Below, in pieces: positions 47,628-58,855 of a stretch of 64,000 nucleotides of DNA. The notes under the pieces were generated by a model, which was given only the letters and a program-made list of their open reading frames with translations, did no database searches and was not told the DNA's origin. Position 1 is the stretch's first letter, and each line of letters opens with the position of its first letter. The stretch is from NCBI RefSeq assembly GCF_000006565.2, contig NC_031471.1:1054001-1118000 (forward strand), given 5' to 3'. Made by a program: the position numbers and the translations under genes. This stretch comes from Toxoplasma gondii ME49. Its lineage: Eukaryota > Apicomplexa > Conoidasida > Eucoccidiorida > Sarcocystidae.

Positions 47628-50262
47628 GGCGAGGAAGTGGCGACTAGATCACCAAGCCAACACGACCCGGTTCTTAAAGAAAGAAAGGGGGAGAGGAAGG
47701 AAGTAAGGAGCTTGTCGTGCCGAAAAATCAGAAGAGTGACGAACGGAAGTGAGAACCCAAAGAACGGGGTAACAAAGTCGTGTACGGAGGAACCCGAGGT
47801 AAAGCCGTAGAAAAGGGAGAGGCCGGAAGTGCCTTACACGTAACAACCGCGGCAGATGTGTACTGATTCTCATTAGAGGGCAAAGGATAAGACAGATAAT
47901 GCCCGTTTTCTTCCACGTTCAACTATTCTCCACCGCTCTTTTTCGCCGTTCTTTCCCTCGGCACCGCTTGCCTCCGCCCTCCCTTTCTCCCTTGAATTCG
48001 TCTAGCTTTTTGCTGCGTTATCCTGCCTCCTTCAGCTTCAGAGTTGCCTTCTCCACTTTGTTTTCCTTGAAGTGTTTGTCTTGTTTCTTCTGAGTTCTCT
48101 TCCTCGAGACCACTTGAAGCTAACGTAACAGCCCTCTTGCTTGTGCTAGCGCCGGAACCCGCACACACTGTAGCTGAGGCAGTTGCGACAGGAGGAAACG
48201 GAGGAAAGGACGGACTTTACCGGAAGAAGACGGAAGAGAAAAGACGAGGAGGGAACGCCTGAACGGGAGAAAAAGGGAAGCCAGTCAACGCCAAATTTCG
48301 CAGTGTTACTCGAATCTTTCCACGCAAAATCTCAAGTCACACGAGACAGAAGAGTGTGGCGGTGGGGGGTGGCTGCTGGAGGGTGAAGAAACTGCTCGCA
48401 GATCGAGGCTGTTCGAAGACATGCATAGAAGTGGTTTTTAATTGTTTTCGTCTTCCTTCGAACGAGTTCTTCTTTTCTTTCGTTTTCTCTGGTATATTTC
48501 TCGCGGGGTTTCCTCTCCGTTTCGACGCGCAACCTCCCGCCAACGCGCCCCGGTTCTTCGTCTTGAGTCGGACCTTTCTTCCTGCTTTTCGCCGTTGGTG
48601 CTTCATTGACTGCTGCATTTTCTGCTATCCTTCCGCATCTCCCGCGGATTATTCTTTTTTAGCTGCGGCCAGAGACGGCGCTTTTCGCCCTTGAAAACCA
48701 CCTGTGTCCAGAACCGGTCACTGAGAGTCCTTTTTTCCAAGCTAGGTCTTTGCGAAGGAAGTAGGATATTCGAAGCCGGGCACATCTTTACACCACGCGC
48801 GAGACTGAAACTCGAACACATAGAGTACACGTGACGAAATCTTTAAACGAATCATCACGAAGACGGGCGTCACAAGCTGAAAGCGCCCGTTCCAGTAGTT
48901 AGGTACAGAATCTACGCTTTAGAGGAGAGAATGTGCGACAGGTCCGTCAGCACATGCCTCGTCAAAAGAAAGGGGATTTCAGTATCCTACGGCACTCAGA
49001 TTCTTCCACATCGGATTTGTTCTCGCGCAATACCTTGACTACTGTTATCATTCGCACTAACCACGGCAACCTTCCCCCTGTCAGATCTGAGAGGCCACAC
49101 GATTCCCAGACGTACGAAAGCCCCACACTGCGGAAAAAACCACCATCCGAAAAGAATCCTGTGAAGACATTTCTGAAGGAAATGTCGACAAGAAGAGGCA
49201 CCGCAACACTTGCTGTTGTCGTACTTCTTATTCGAATCCTTTTCCTTAGGTGTGAGGACGACGGAAAGCGAGGAGTCGACATGTTCTCTCACAACTCTCG
49301 CATTAGCCTTATAGGGCAATCTGCCTCCAGACAGTCTTGGTAAGAGGTCTGGAAGTAGACACCTGCTTTTCTTCGTGTGGCGGCAGGCACCTCGAGGGCC
49401 TTTCATGGCGGACACACGTATCACTTTCGCAAATCCTGTTCAATGTTTTCTCTAGTGCTGTGTCGCACTGATAGTCGAGAAATTCTCCCGATTGCTTTTC
49501 CGGCTGGCACCCACGTATTTCCTACACTAAGATCACAAACAGTCGCAAATCAATGAACGAATGCATAAATATATGGCTGTCTGCGGAGGCGGCTGTATCC
49601 GTAGTGGCCAGTTGCACCAAGGGGCTTGGGAAGACGAACGCTCGTCTTAGTTTCGAAAGAGCCGCGTCGAACACCATGTGTCGGGTAGCTAGGGAGAAGC
49701 AAATCATGGATTTTACGATCCTTGACAAGACACAAATGAAACGAACAGAGAAAAGACGCGAGATTGCACCCACTCGTGCTGGAGGGTTCCGGTTTTCGAG
49801 AAGACACCCACAGAAGACATTCCGGAGTGGAAACACAACTGGGCCCCCGCGAACAAAAATAACACACTGATCCAGGATTTCTTCGGCATTTTCGTGGAAC
49901 CATTCCAGCGAAGTTTGTCTCCGCTCCGTTTGCGAATTCCGGTAAACCGGAATTTCTTTTTTTGGAGAACGGCAACTGACACTGTGTTTGGGTGAACTCC
50001 ATGACCCTATGCCGATTGCAATATCGATTGCACCTTCCGCGTCACGGAGCAGTGCGTCGTTGCGTTCATGTTGATAAATAGTTATGGGCATTTATCTCAC
50101 ATGCGTTGTGCGCAGATACACAGCTGGAAATAGAAACGTGTATATCTACATCCCTATGCGCGTTTGTGACTGAGGCACGTGAGGATTTAGATTGAGATCC
50201 CGACAGGTGCAGAGGCGATCACTCGCGAGGTCTCTAGGTAGAGTGTTTCTGGGAGACAAGAA
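47628..50262. other. Region between the kinase start and the SF-assemblin stop
   Basis: Both flanking genes read leftward, so this holds the kinase promoter and 5' untranslated region and the assemblin 3' untranslated region. Antisense ORFs of 140-189 codons occur (48996-49424, 49522-50091, minus) but have no recognisable domains or coding composition. I see no RNA gene. Confidence 0.55.
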
Positions 50263-53200
50263 TCATATAGATGTTGTGATGCGGTCAATTGTTTGCTCCA
50301 TGAGGTGGACCAGATCTTCCTGCATTTTCTCTCGGTCCTCCTTTTCCCGGGCGATATCGCGTTGCACCTCGCGGACGACCTCTTCGAACAGAGACAGCAG
50401 AGACTGCAGATGCCGTTCACTGCACGCAAACAGAGGAAATATCGCGACTAAAGGCGAAAAGGTCGCACTCGCTGTAGACAGGGGAACCAGCAAACGAAAA
50501 ACATCAAATAAACGAAAACAAATACGGAGGCGACATCGCAGTCACCTACGCGTGTATACAAATGAAGATACAGACGTGTACTTGTGCAGAGGCATTCAGC
50601 GCTATGCGTACGTGAGACAGTGGGAATGACAAGCACAACAAAACGTGGATCGGATGAACAGCGCCACTCGAGATATGGTCTAGACTCCGCAGCAAAGCTG
50701 ATAAATACTGCTAGGTGGAAGGTGAAACCAGGAGACGAATGGAGACACAGAAAGGCCTACCGAAAATGCACACACTGGGTGAGAGAGGGGGGAGAGACTA
50801 AAAAAAAACAAGAGTACGGACACATGCGTTTATACGTCTACTTCGTTTCTCGTAGAACGTAAAGCCACAGAGCAGTGCGCTGCCAAAAGAAAAAGTGAAA
50901 TATACCGAGCTTCTCTCTCCGCGGCAAGCTGCCCATTGAGTCGCTCAACCTCCTCCGCTGCATGCTTGAGAATTCTGAGCAGCGACAAAAATGGAAAACG
51001 CGCAGACGCTTTGATGTCCGGTCTCTATCGAATGGAACTTATCAAGGAAATTCAAAGTCAGAAGCATGCAGACTCATCCCCATACACTCAACTCAGAGAT
51101 ACATTCACACACATACACATACACATACCTACATACACACACAGGTGCATATATCGATCCAGAATTAGGTTGCTGAAAGTGTGTGAAGCATGAAGAGATC
51201 TACAAAGTGTTTTTGGCTGGGAAAAACAGTCCACGTTCTTGCCAATCCATGCATATATGCATTCTTTATGAATACATATATATATATATATATATGATAT
51301 TATCACTGTACTTCAAGAGACTATGTGGTTTTGCGGGTACTCAGCAAAGCAGAACACAGCCGACTGGACCACATGCATGTGGCGAAGAAGACGTGTAAGA
51401 GGTTTTACCTTCTCTCCATGTTTTCCCTTTCCCGCACTTCCTGCTGAAGGCCGTCGCGGAGGCGGGGAATTTCGACCTGCAGGCACGCCAGAGAACGATT
51501 TTTTTTCTTCGTTTTTTGACATGGGCAACATGTCTTCTTTCACTGTGTGGCACTGCTTCCCGTGAAGCTTCAGCGGAAACGCTCTGCCCCTTCATCTCCC
51601 CTTTTTCCGCTCTTCTACGCGAGTGCTTACTTCGCAGTAGTGTCGGAGCGACGCCTCCTGCTCCTCCCGCAGCTGGCCGCTCTGAAGAATTTCCTCTCTG
51701 CCACAAAAGAGAAGATGAAAGACAGGGGAGAAAACACAACAAACATACGGTCGGCACACTCACAAGGCGAGAGAGAACGAGGTCGAAGGCAGCCCGCAGA
51801 AAAGAGACGAAGGGACAGGAGAGTGCTAGACGTCTGTAAAGCAGAAAACACAGTTGCCAGGCACTCGTTTGTCTGCTCTCCCTGGAAGAACCCCCCTGTT
51901 CTCCCTTCACTAAACTGCCGTTGAAAGGCAGGAAGGCGTGAGAAGTGCAATTGCCTCGGATATACGGACGCCAGGATACCGAAAGAGGAAGGCAGAAAAA
52001 ACGACGAAAGGGGGACGTCCATGTCGCACCTTAGAGCCTTTGTCTTCTCTGTAAACGCATTCATCAAGGAGGTTTCAACTTCTCGTAAAGCCTCCTGCTC
52101 CGTCTGCAGCATGCGCGTCAGTCTGAGCATGGAACGCAAGGGAAGATCAAGACACGGCGATAGGAGAAAGAAAGGGAAACAGACGCACGCCAAGAAAGGG
52201 AAAGGAGAGAAACAAGTGAACTCCAAAACGGAAAAGGGAAAGACACAGTTGAACGCTACAAGAAGAAAGAGACGGAAACAGATGCACTCAAATGGAAGAA
52301 AGAAAGCGGAAGCGGTAATCTAAGGAAAGAGAGAAAGTGGCAACAACAGGGGGAATTAGAGAGAAGAAAGGATATTGGCGGAAAGGTCTGCGCGGAAGCG
52401 CACCGCAAACGGGAGCGAGAAGCTGCGACGCGTTAGCACGATAGCGAATAAAAAGAGAGCGAACAGCATACACGCCGCCTGCCATATGGACATGAAGAAA
52501 ACAAAAAGGGGAAGATGCACTAGTCTGACAGCGCGTAAACTGGGATGACTGCATTCGTGAATGCTCCCTTCTATCGCCCCTTCCAGTACTTGTCTTTTTT
52601 GTGTCGTACCTTCTCTCCATCTCCTGAGTCTGCTGCTCTCGGCGGGCCAAGTCAGTTTCGAGTTCGCTCTGACGCTCGCGCAAGTCTGCTTCGATTTTTC
52701 TCAGCTCCTCTCGGAAGACGGACTGAGCTTCGTTGCCTGCAGCGCTGACGTCTGCAACATCTTCTTCCACGTGCTGCAGTTTTTCAATGAGGTGCTGGAG
52801 ACGAAACAGAGGGGGAAGAGAACGCAAAACGGCACATGGGCTACAGAAGATGAGAAGGGAAGGACGGGCGACAGTCCAGCAGGAAGAGAGCGGGAGGCGC
52901 GGGGAGAAAGGAAAAGTCAAAGGCAGGACAAGAGACGCCACGCAGGGAAGGCCAGAGGCTCAAGCAGCGAAGGCAGGAGAAGCTGGAAGAAGTCGAGCGC
53001 GACACGAGGAAGGTTAAGGCGGCAGAGGGGTCGAAGAACGACAAAAGATAGAGAAGCGACGAGGATGAAAGCAGGCACCACGGAAGAAAGGTGGATCAGG
53101 AACCATCAAAGAGATCGGCCGTCCACCCACAACAGGGGAGAAGACGACAGACACGCTCCGCGTCGATCCTCTTTTAATGTCCTCACCTGGTAGCGCTGCT

Positions 53201-53735
53201 GCCTCTGTTTCTCCAGTCCTGCGTGCAGACCCGAGAGCCTTTGCTCCAGCCGGTGGAGTCTATCCTGAGGCGCAAGACAGCCAAGTTTACAGGGAACAAA
53301 ACAACGAGAAATGGCGACGAGTCTAGCGCACGAGGGGACACCGCCGTCTCGTGCTCGACCCCAACGAAGGGTCATCGGCACGGTGTTTTCCCCTTTGAAA
53401 AGCGAGAACCAGCGGGAGCGGACAAAAGGAAAATGACGCCACCCGGGTGCGAAGGTCTCTCTGGCTCACTGGCGCTTCGCATCCTACACACTCACCGATT
53501 TGCCGCTGAGGCTCGTCGTCCTCGTCGGGAGAGCTCTCGCGCCTTCACTTCGAGAGGGAAGAGACGAAAGGGGGCCTGACGTCTGCACAGACGCGAGACT
53601 AGAAAAGTGCGAAGGATGGTCTCCGTGAACACTGGCGGCGGTGCTGCTGGCAGAGCCGTGACCGGAAGCCGCCGAGGAGAGACCCCTCGAGTGCCCGAGA
53701 GCCGTGAATCGGCCGCCTTCCATTCCGTTCTTCAT
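50263..53735 (-). CDS. SFA: SF-assemblin / striated-fibre coiled-coil protein
   Basis: Exons on the minus strand: 53735-53496, 53264-53187, 52794-52610, 52122-52030, 51697-51631, 51476-51409, 50974-50906, 50419-50263; 957 nt, 318 residues, phases consistent. After a Ser/Ala/Gly-rich head of about 80 residues (as in assemblins, with SP/TP-like sites), the rest is a continuous heptad coiled coil beginning DRLHRLEQRLSGLHAGLEKQ and ending EDREKMQEDLVHLMEQTIDRI, the assemblin-type C-terminus. SF-assemblins build striated rootlet fibres of algal flagella. In T. gondii two family members form a fibre linking centrosome to daughter buds and are needed for cell division. This gene could be one of those or a further paralogue used in other stages; the sequence alone does not decide. 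Short exons breaking the rod at phase 2 are regular. The ATG at 53735 is the first supported start, and an upstream exon is possible. Confidence 0.85.
51276..51294. repeat. (TA)n microsatellite
   Basis: A short TA run in the SF-assemblin intron between 51409 and 50974. Confidence 0.9.
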
Positions 53736-55513
53736 GTTAGGAGTCTTGACGAAAGCGAGGCGGAGACTGAGAGACGGCTGCGAGACGGAGCGAAGATGGC
53801 GGAGTCTGTGACGAAACGCAAGATGCTTGAAGAGGCCGGGAAGGCGCCAGGCGCGAACGCAGCAGGCGGGAAAAAAGTAGCGTTAGACATGCGAAGCATG
53901 CTGAGATGGCTTCAGAAGGTTGAGCTCTTCAAACGGAGAGGCAGACACAAGGCACCAGTGCGGAGAACATGGAGGAAAAAGAGCATCCCAAACACAGGAA
54001 AAAAAGTGGGTGGTGAAGCGAGTACTCGCAGAAGAAGGCGGAAAACTGGAGATTCAGAAAACAGGAACAAAGTAGAACCACCCCTGTAGCAGCCAGACAC
54101 AGAGAAAAGAGTTAAAAGAGAGGAAAGACGGAGGAATACAGACGGATAAACGAATCGGAGAGCGGGGGGGCACTCAGCGGCTCAGGAAGCGACGGTAGGG
54201 GGACATGGAGACAAGGCGAGGAAGGAGTCGACCTTTGGAGGTGAGAGCGTCCATTCTCACGGTTTACGCTACAAAGAGATTTGAAAGAGTAACCGCCAAC
54301 ACATGAGCTACAGGAATTGATTGCTCGCAGAAACAGAAGGCAGTGCGGTGTCGAGGAACGTGGGTGCACGTGAAAGAAGACAGTGCTCTCGACGAAAGAG
54401 CCTAGGAAGGCTGCCAGGAAATGGCTTTCATAAACAAAAAGGACCTCGCGGCGGTGCGGACCGGATCAGAAGAGGGGGTTGGACTTTACCCAGAGTAGAG
54501 ATACCGTTGGACACGCCTGAAGTCTGATCAAGGAATAGATACAGTCGAAGACAGCAGAGGAAAGGCAATGTATGGCGATGTCCATTTGCCTCCACTGACG
54601 GGAAAGGCAAGTGCTGGCAAGAACTGTGAAGTTTCGTCCTGTTTGCATCTCTGCCGCCGATCTTGTGTACGTCTGCTGTTAATTCATGGCGTCCAGTGCA
54701 CAGTTGTGACTTTCTCCGAATGTCTGGCTGTTTTGGGATTTACGAAGCAAAACATGGTTGTTTCCACCGACACTGCTGAAAGAGAACACCGTAACAAAGC
54801 CAGCACTGTGTGTCTTGTGAACCTGCGTGGCAGACAAAAACTCCACTACTCCACCAGAGAAAAGCCGTCCCGTCCACATGTGAGAAGAGGGACACCGTTA
54901 ACGCTGAGGCCGGGGAAACAGAAAACAGAGGAGCTCGGGTCCTATTCAAAAATAAGCGTTCAGACGGACAAGACAATATAACACGCGTCAACTGCCCCGG
55001 AAAATGCGTTCGTGCTGGCGTTGCTGGAACACTATCGAACTGAACAGTGGCCGGCAGTGTGCGGAGGTTAGCGTCGCCAACTACAGCGTGGTGGCAGCTC
55101 GCTCTGCCGCTCGCGAGTGTGCTGCTCAAGCGGCTCGGCAGAGAAAGGGACCTGAAATAGACAAGCCAAGCTGTGTAGCTCCATTTGCACACCGTTCTCC
55201 GGGTCACGCCGAAAGACCTCTTTGAAAGGGGACGTCTTCCACCACGTGATGGACGCAACAGTCTGTAATTCGTCTTCCGTGCGGGCGGCGGCGGAAATCG
55301 GAGTTTCGTGCTCTGTTTTGTTTTGTAAATGTGCCCAGAAGCTGTATTTCGCAGAGTCCGGCAGTCTATCGCCGACGCTGGTCTCAACCAAATTGGTGAG
55401 ATCAGGACACACTGGTTGGTGACGGTCCAGTGGCTCACTGTATCGTCATTCGGCCTGCTCAAAGAGTGGCCCGTTGACAAAGCATCTTCGGTGAGGTCTC
55501 AACGTGTTGAAAG
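53736..55513. other. Divergent promoter region between SF-assemblin and DPA
   Basis: The two genes point away from each other, so both promoters and 5' untranslated regions must lie in these 1.8 kb. No TATA-like core is expected in this group and I found no confident motif. A 246-codon ORF runs antisense to the DPA leader (54740-55480, minus), with no domain and no splice support. Confidence 0.6.
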
Positions 55514-56618
55514 ATGGCGACAGAGCAAATTTACAAGCAATTCACGTCTCGTACACTCCTCAATTTCTTTGAAGTAGCGGCCCTCACAGACGGAGAGACT
55601 AATGAGTCAGTCGCTGCAGTTTGCAAGATTGCCGCGAAAGATCCAGCGATTGTTGGCGTCTCCGTGAGGCCCGCCTTTGTCAGGTTTATCAGGCAAGAGT
55701 TGGTCAAGTCGGCCCCGGAGGTGGCAGGCATCAAAGTGTGCGCTGCCGTCAACTTCCCCGAAGGGACCGGAACGCCGGATACTGTTTCGCTGGAGGCTGT
55801 TGGAGCGTTGAAAGATGGGGCGGACGAGATCGAATGCCTCATAGATTGGAGGCGAATGAACGAGAACGTCGCTGATGGAGAGTCTCGTATTCGGCTCCTC
55901 GTTAGTGAGGTGAAAAAGGTAAGTACTGTCTGCGTTGCTGCTCGGTGACACAGTGGTCGGTGACGTGTACACATCGTCGTTAGTCTCTGATTACATGCAT
56001 TCCCTTCGCAGCGTGTACGTAAAAGTGAAACGGAGTATGTAGGCCTATCCGTCAGTGTTAGCGCCCCACTAACAGCGACAACCCTGGGCTAAGCACCGCC
56101 TGGTGCCTGCGGACGTCACGTTCGCATTTGTATGTTTCCGAAACACCCTTCCTCTTTCGTAGGTCGTTGGTCCTAAAACGCTTAAAGTAGTTCTCAGTGG
56201 CGGAGAACTCCAAGGAGGCGATATTATCAGCAGGGCAGCCGTGGCTGCACTTGAAGGTGGCGCGGACTTCCTCCAAACATCGTCAGGATTGGGAGCCACC
56301 CACGCGACTATGTTTACAGTTCACTTGATTTCCATAGCGCTTCGCGAGTACATGGTCCGTGAAAACGAAAGGATCCGCGTCGAGGGCATCAATCGCGAAG
56401 GCGCCGCCGTGAGGTGCATAGGAATCAAGATTGAGGTTGGGGACGTACACATGGCGGAAACAGCCGATTTTCTGATGCAGATGATTTTCGAGAATGGGCC
56501 GAGGTCTATCGTTCGAGATAAATTCCGTGTTGGGGGAGGCTTCAATCTACTGAAAGAACTGAGAGACTGCTACGAGTCATGGGACTCCGTAGGAGTGTCT
56601 CCAGACACGAGCCCGTGA
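55514..56618 (+). CDS. DPA: Deoxyribose-phosphate aldolase-like protein, catalytically degenerate (DPA)
   Basis: Exons 55514-55918 and 56163-56618 (donor GTAAGT, acceptor TCGTAG, phase 0) give 286 residues with a DeoC TIM-barrel fold along the whole length. DeoC enzymes reversibly join glyceraldehyde 3-phosphate and acetaldehyde through a Schiff-base lysine. Compared with E. coli DeoC, the Schiff-base position in the TSTGK loop is leucine here (TSSGLGATHAT, L178), Asp102 is glutamate (ADEIECLI, E107), while the second active-site lysine is kept (IGIKIEV, K224). Retro-aldol activity is therefore not expected. T. gondii is known to have an active-type DERA and a divergent, inactive TgDPA expressed in latent bradyzoites that binds actin in vitro; this gene matches TgDPA. 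ATG context AAAGATGGCG is good. Confidence 0.93.
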
Positions 56619-57411
56619 CGCTGGGTGTGCAGGGGTGTAATCTGTTGAATACTACAAGCTTGCAGAAGATGCCGTAGATAGTGTTTACATTTTCCTCGAA
56701 AATATCGTAGTGACAGCAGTGAATTAGGTGTGAACATAGTTTTTCCAAACTACAGCAACGCAGTGTCGTCTGTTATTCATGCACCTGAGTGGAAGCAGAG
56801 CGTTTGTGTGCCACCGTGTCTACCAAACACAGCAGTTACAGTTTTTTTAAAACATCAGCCACGATGGAGAGCAATTCAGGGGGAGATCGCGTCCTGTCGC
56901 GCAAGATGGCACAACCTCATGTAAGACGTACCGTGATCACCTCGAACAAGGCGTACCCAACATTTTTCGAAGGGGTTAAAACAGCACCCAACAGAAGCGT
57001 CAACGTATCACAGGCTGTACCAAATCGGGTGCTTTTGTGACTCCTGCTCTCAAACACGTTTCGTGATCTGATGTGGGAGAGTGTTAGAGAAGCTTATAAA
57101 CTGGGCGTGGAGGACTGGCGAGAAACATCAGGTGTCTTCTGTACGTAAGGATAGTCATCTCGTCAATACAGGGCGGCACAAACATAAGTGCATCCTTACT
57201 GTCCTGTTCACGGAGGCGTTTAGTTGGGCACACTGCACCCCTTTGGCACCCTTCGGAATCTTGCGGCGTGAAGATGTTTCGTCAACAGCAAGGCGCTCCT
57301 GGGTATAGTGAGCTGTCGGCCCGGGTGGAAACTTGCGAGCTGCATCGCTAGTAGATTTCATGTCATTGGTCCCAGTGGCGTCGGTTGTCCTGGCCGTCGT
57401 TCGTCGCAGTG
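56619..57411. other. Convergent spacer between DPA and the unrecognised minus-strand gene
   Basis: This spacer lies between two facing stop codons and should contain both 3' untranslated regions. No gene or repeat is supported. Confidence 0.6.
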
Positions 57412-58801
57412 CTAGAAGAGGGGCCGAATCATGCGCAGCGAGAGCAGCGAACTACCGCGAGTGAGCGCCTTACGGTTTTGAGCGCGGTCGATTGGAAGGT
57501 AGTTTGTACGGTTTCCAACGCCATATGTTCCAAGGGGGGGCAGAATCCTCCGACTCCGTTTTGCGATTGAATCAGCTACGGAATCGTCTTTGGTGAAGGC
57601 ACTGCCATTCGACAGAACATGATCGCCCTCCAAAATGTTGAAACTCTCCAGTTGTTCGGTAATAGGAAGCAAAGGAACACTGTAGCATGGTCGCTCCCGT
57701 TCAATAAGACAGTGGTGCGGAGGCCGCACTGGAAGAACGACGGGGGCCTGTCGGCGATGTTCCAGCTTCATATTAAGCTTCTCGAAAGCGTCTGTTTCAC
57801 TTTGATTTTCCAGATAACATGCTTCGCCTTCTCGTTCCCATGGTGTGTCCCGTGCCCTTGACACATCTGAGTCTGGGTTCGGTTCTATGGTTCGGAGTAA
57901 ATTTCTCGCATGCTCCAGACACGCCGCAGATACTTGAAGCGACTGGCGCATGGAAAGTAGCCTGATTGATGCATCTCCAATTACTCGCAGGTCAGAACAT
58001 GACTTGAAAACTTTCGTTGCAATGATCCGCCGGATGTCGCTGGTAATATGAGGCCTGAGTGTGTCAGTTCTACAATGCAGGAAACACAATGGACATATCT
58101 CGCTCGACTCTCACAGCTCGATAAGCTTCGAACGCCAACAACATCCTATTTGAGAATAAAGCTAGAGGTTTGATACGATGATTTAGGTAATGCGCTAACC
58201 AACTGGATAATGAAGTGTTAAGTAGCCGAAGGACACTGAAATACGGTGGTGCGGCATCTGTTGTAGCTACCAGTCATCGTGTTCCTGTACCCTTCACGAT
58301 TGTTTTGGTTGCCTCTGGAGGAAGCTTGTATCCATACTGCAAGAACCTGCAAGTGCACGTGTTCCGTGCTAACCCGAAAGTATGCGTTTTCGGCACTCAC
58401 CAGAGAGAACTAAAATCTTCCGGTGTTCTTAACGTATCGGCTCTCTCATGCGAAGCGACGAATCCTCCGAAGCTTGCCGGTGCACAGAGTTTTGGGAGGC
58501 AGAAGACCGTGTCGCCCGCACATGCAGTGTCACAGCCATCGCGGAGGCGAAGGACTCTCGCAGCAAACGTAGCTGCTTTGATTGAAAAGGTAACTGTGTG
58601 CTGCTTGCGTGGGCAAGGAACGTCAGAAGCGATCTTCACTACCAACGAAACGCCGGGTGCATTCAAATGCAAACGGTCTCTCTTTTCCGGTCCCTTCAGG
58701 CATCGTGCATCAATGAGGCTCTCCATATTTTCTCCTATATGTATCCATGAGCCCGTTTCAAGAAGTCTGCATGTGATGCAGAACCAAAGTAGGTTCTGCA
58801 T
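57412..58801 (-). CDS. Unrecognised protein, two resolved exons
   Basis: Exon 58801(?)-58401 ends at a strong donor (CTCTG then GTGAGT) in phase 2; exon 58039-57412 starts after ATTACCAG, completes the split codon (Cys) and runs 209 codons to a stop. The joined frame gives about 342 residues if the ATG at 58801 is used. The phase match across a good donor and acceptor, plus a long stop-free second exon, argues for a real gene. Composition is mixed, slightly basic at the C terminus, with a cysteine-containing stretch in exon 1 (GCDTACAGDTVFCLPKLC) and a helical region MRQSLQVSAACLEHARNLL in exon 2. No signal peptide, transmembrane segment or known domain is recognised. More exons upstream are likely, because the first exon frame is open for 18 codons before that ATG. 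Confidence 0.5.
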
Positions 58802-58855
58802 GACGATGTTTCCCGTGACACTTCCTGGATGGGCAAGAGACACCTTCGGGAACAA

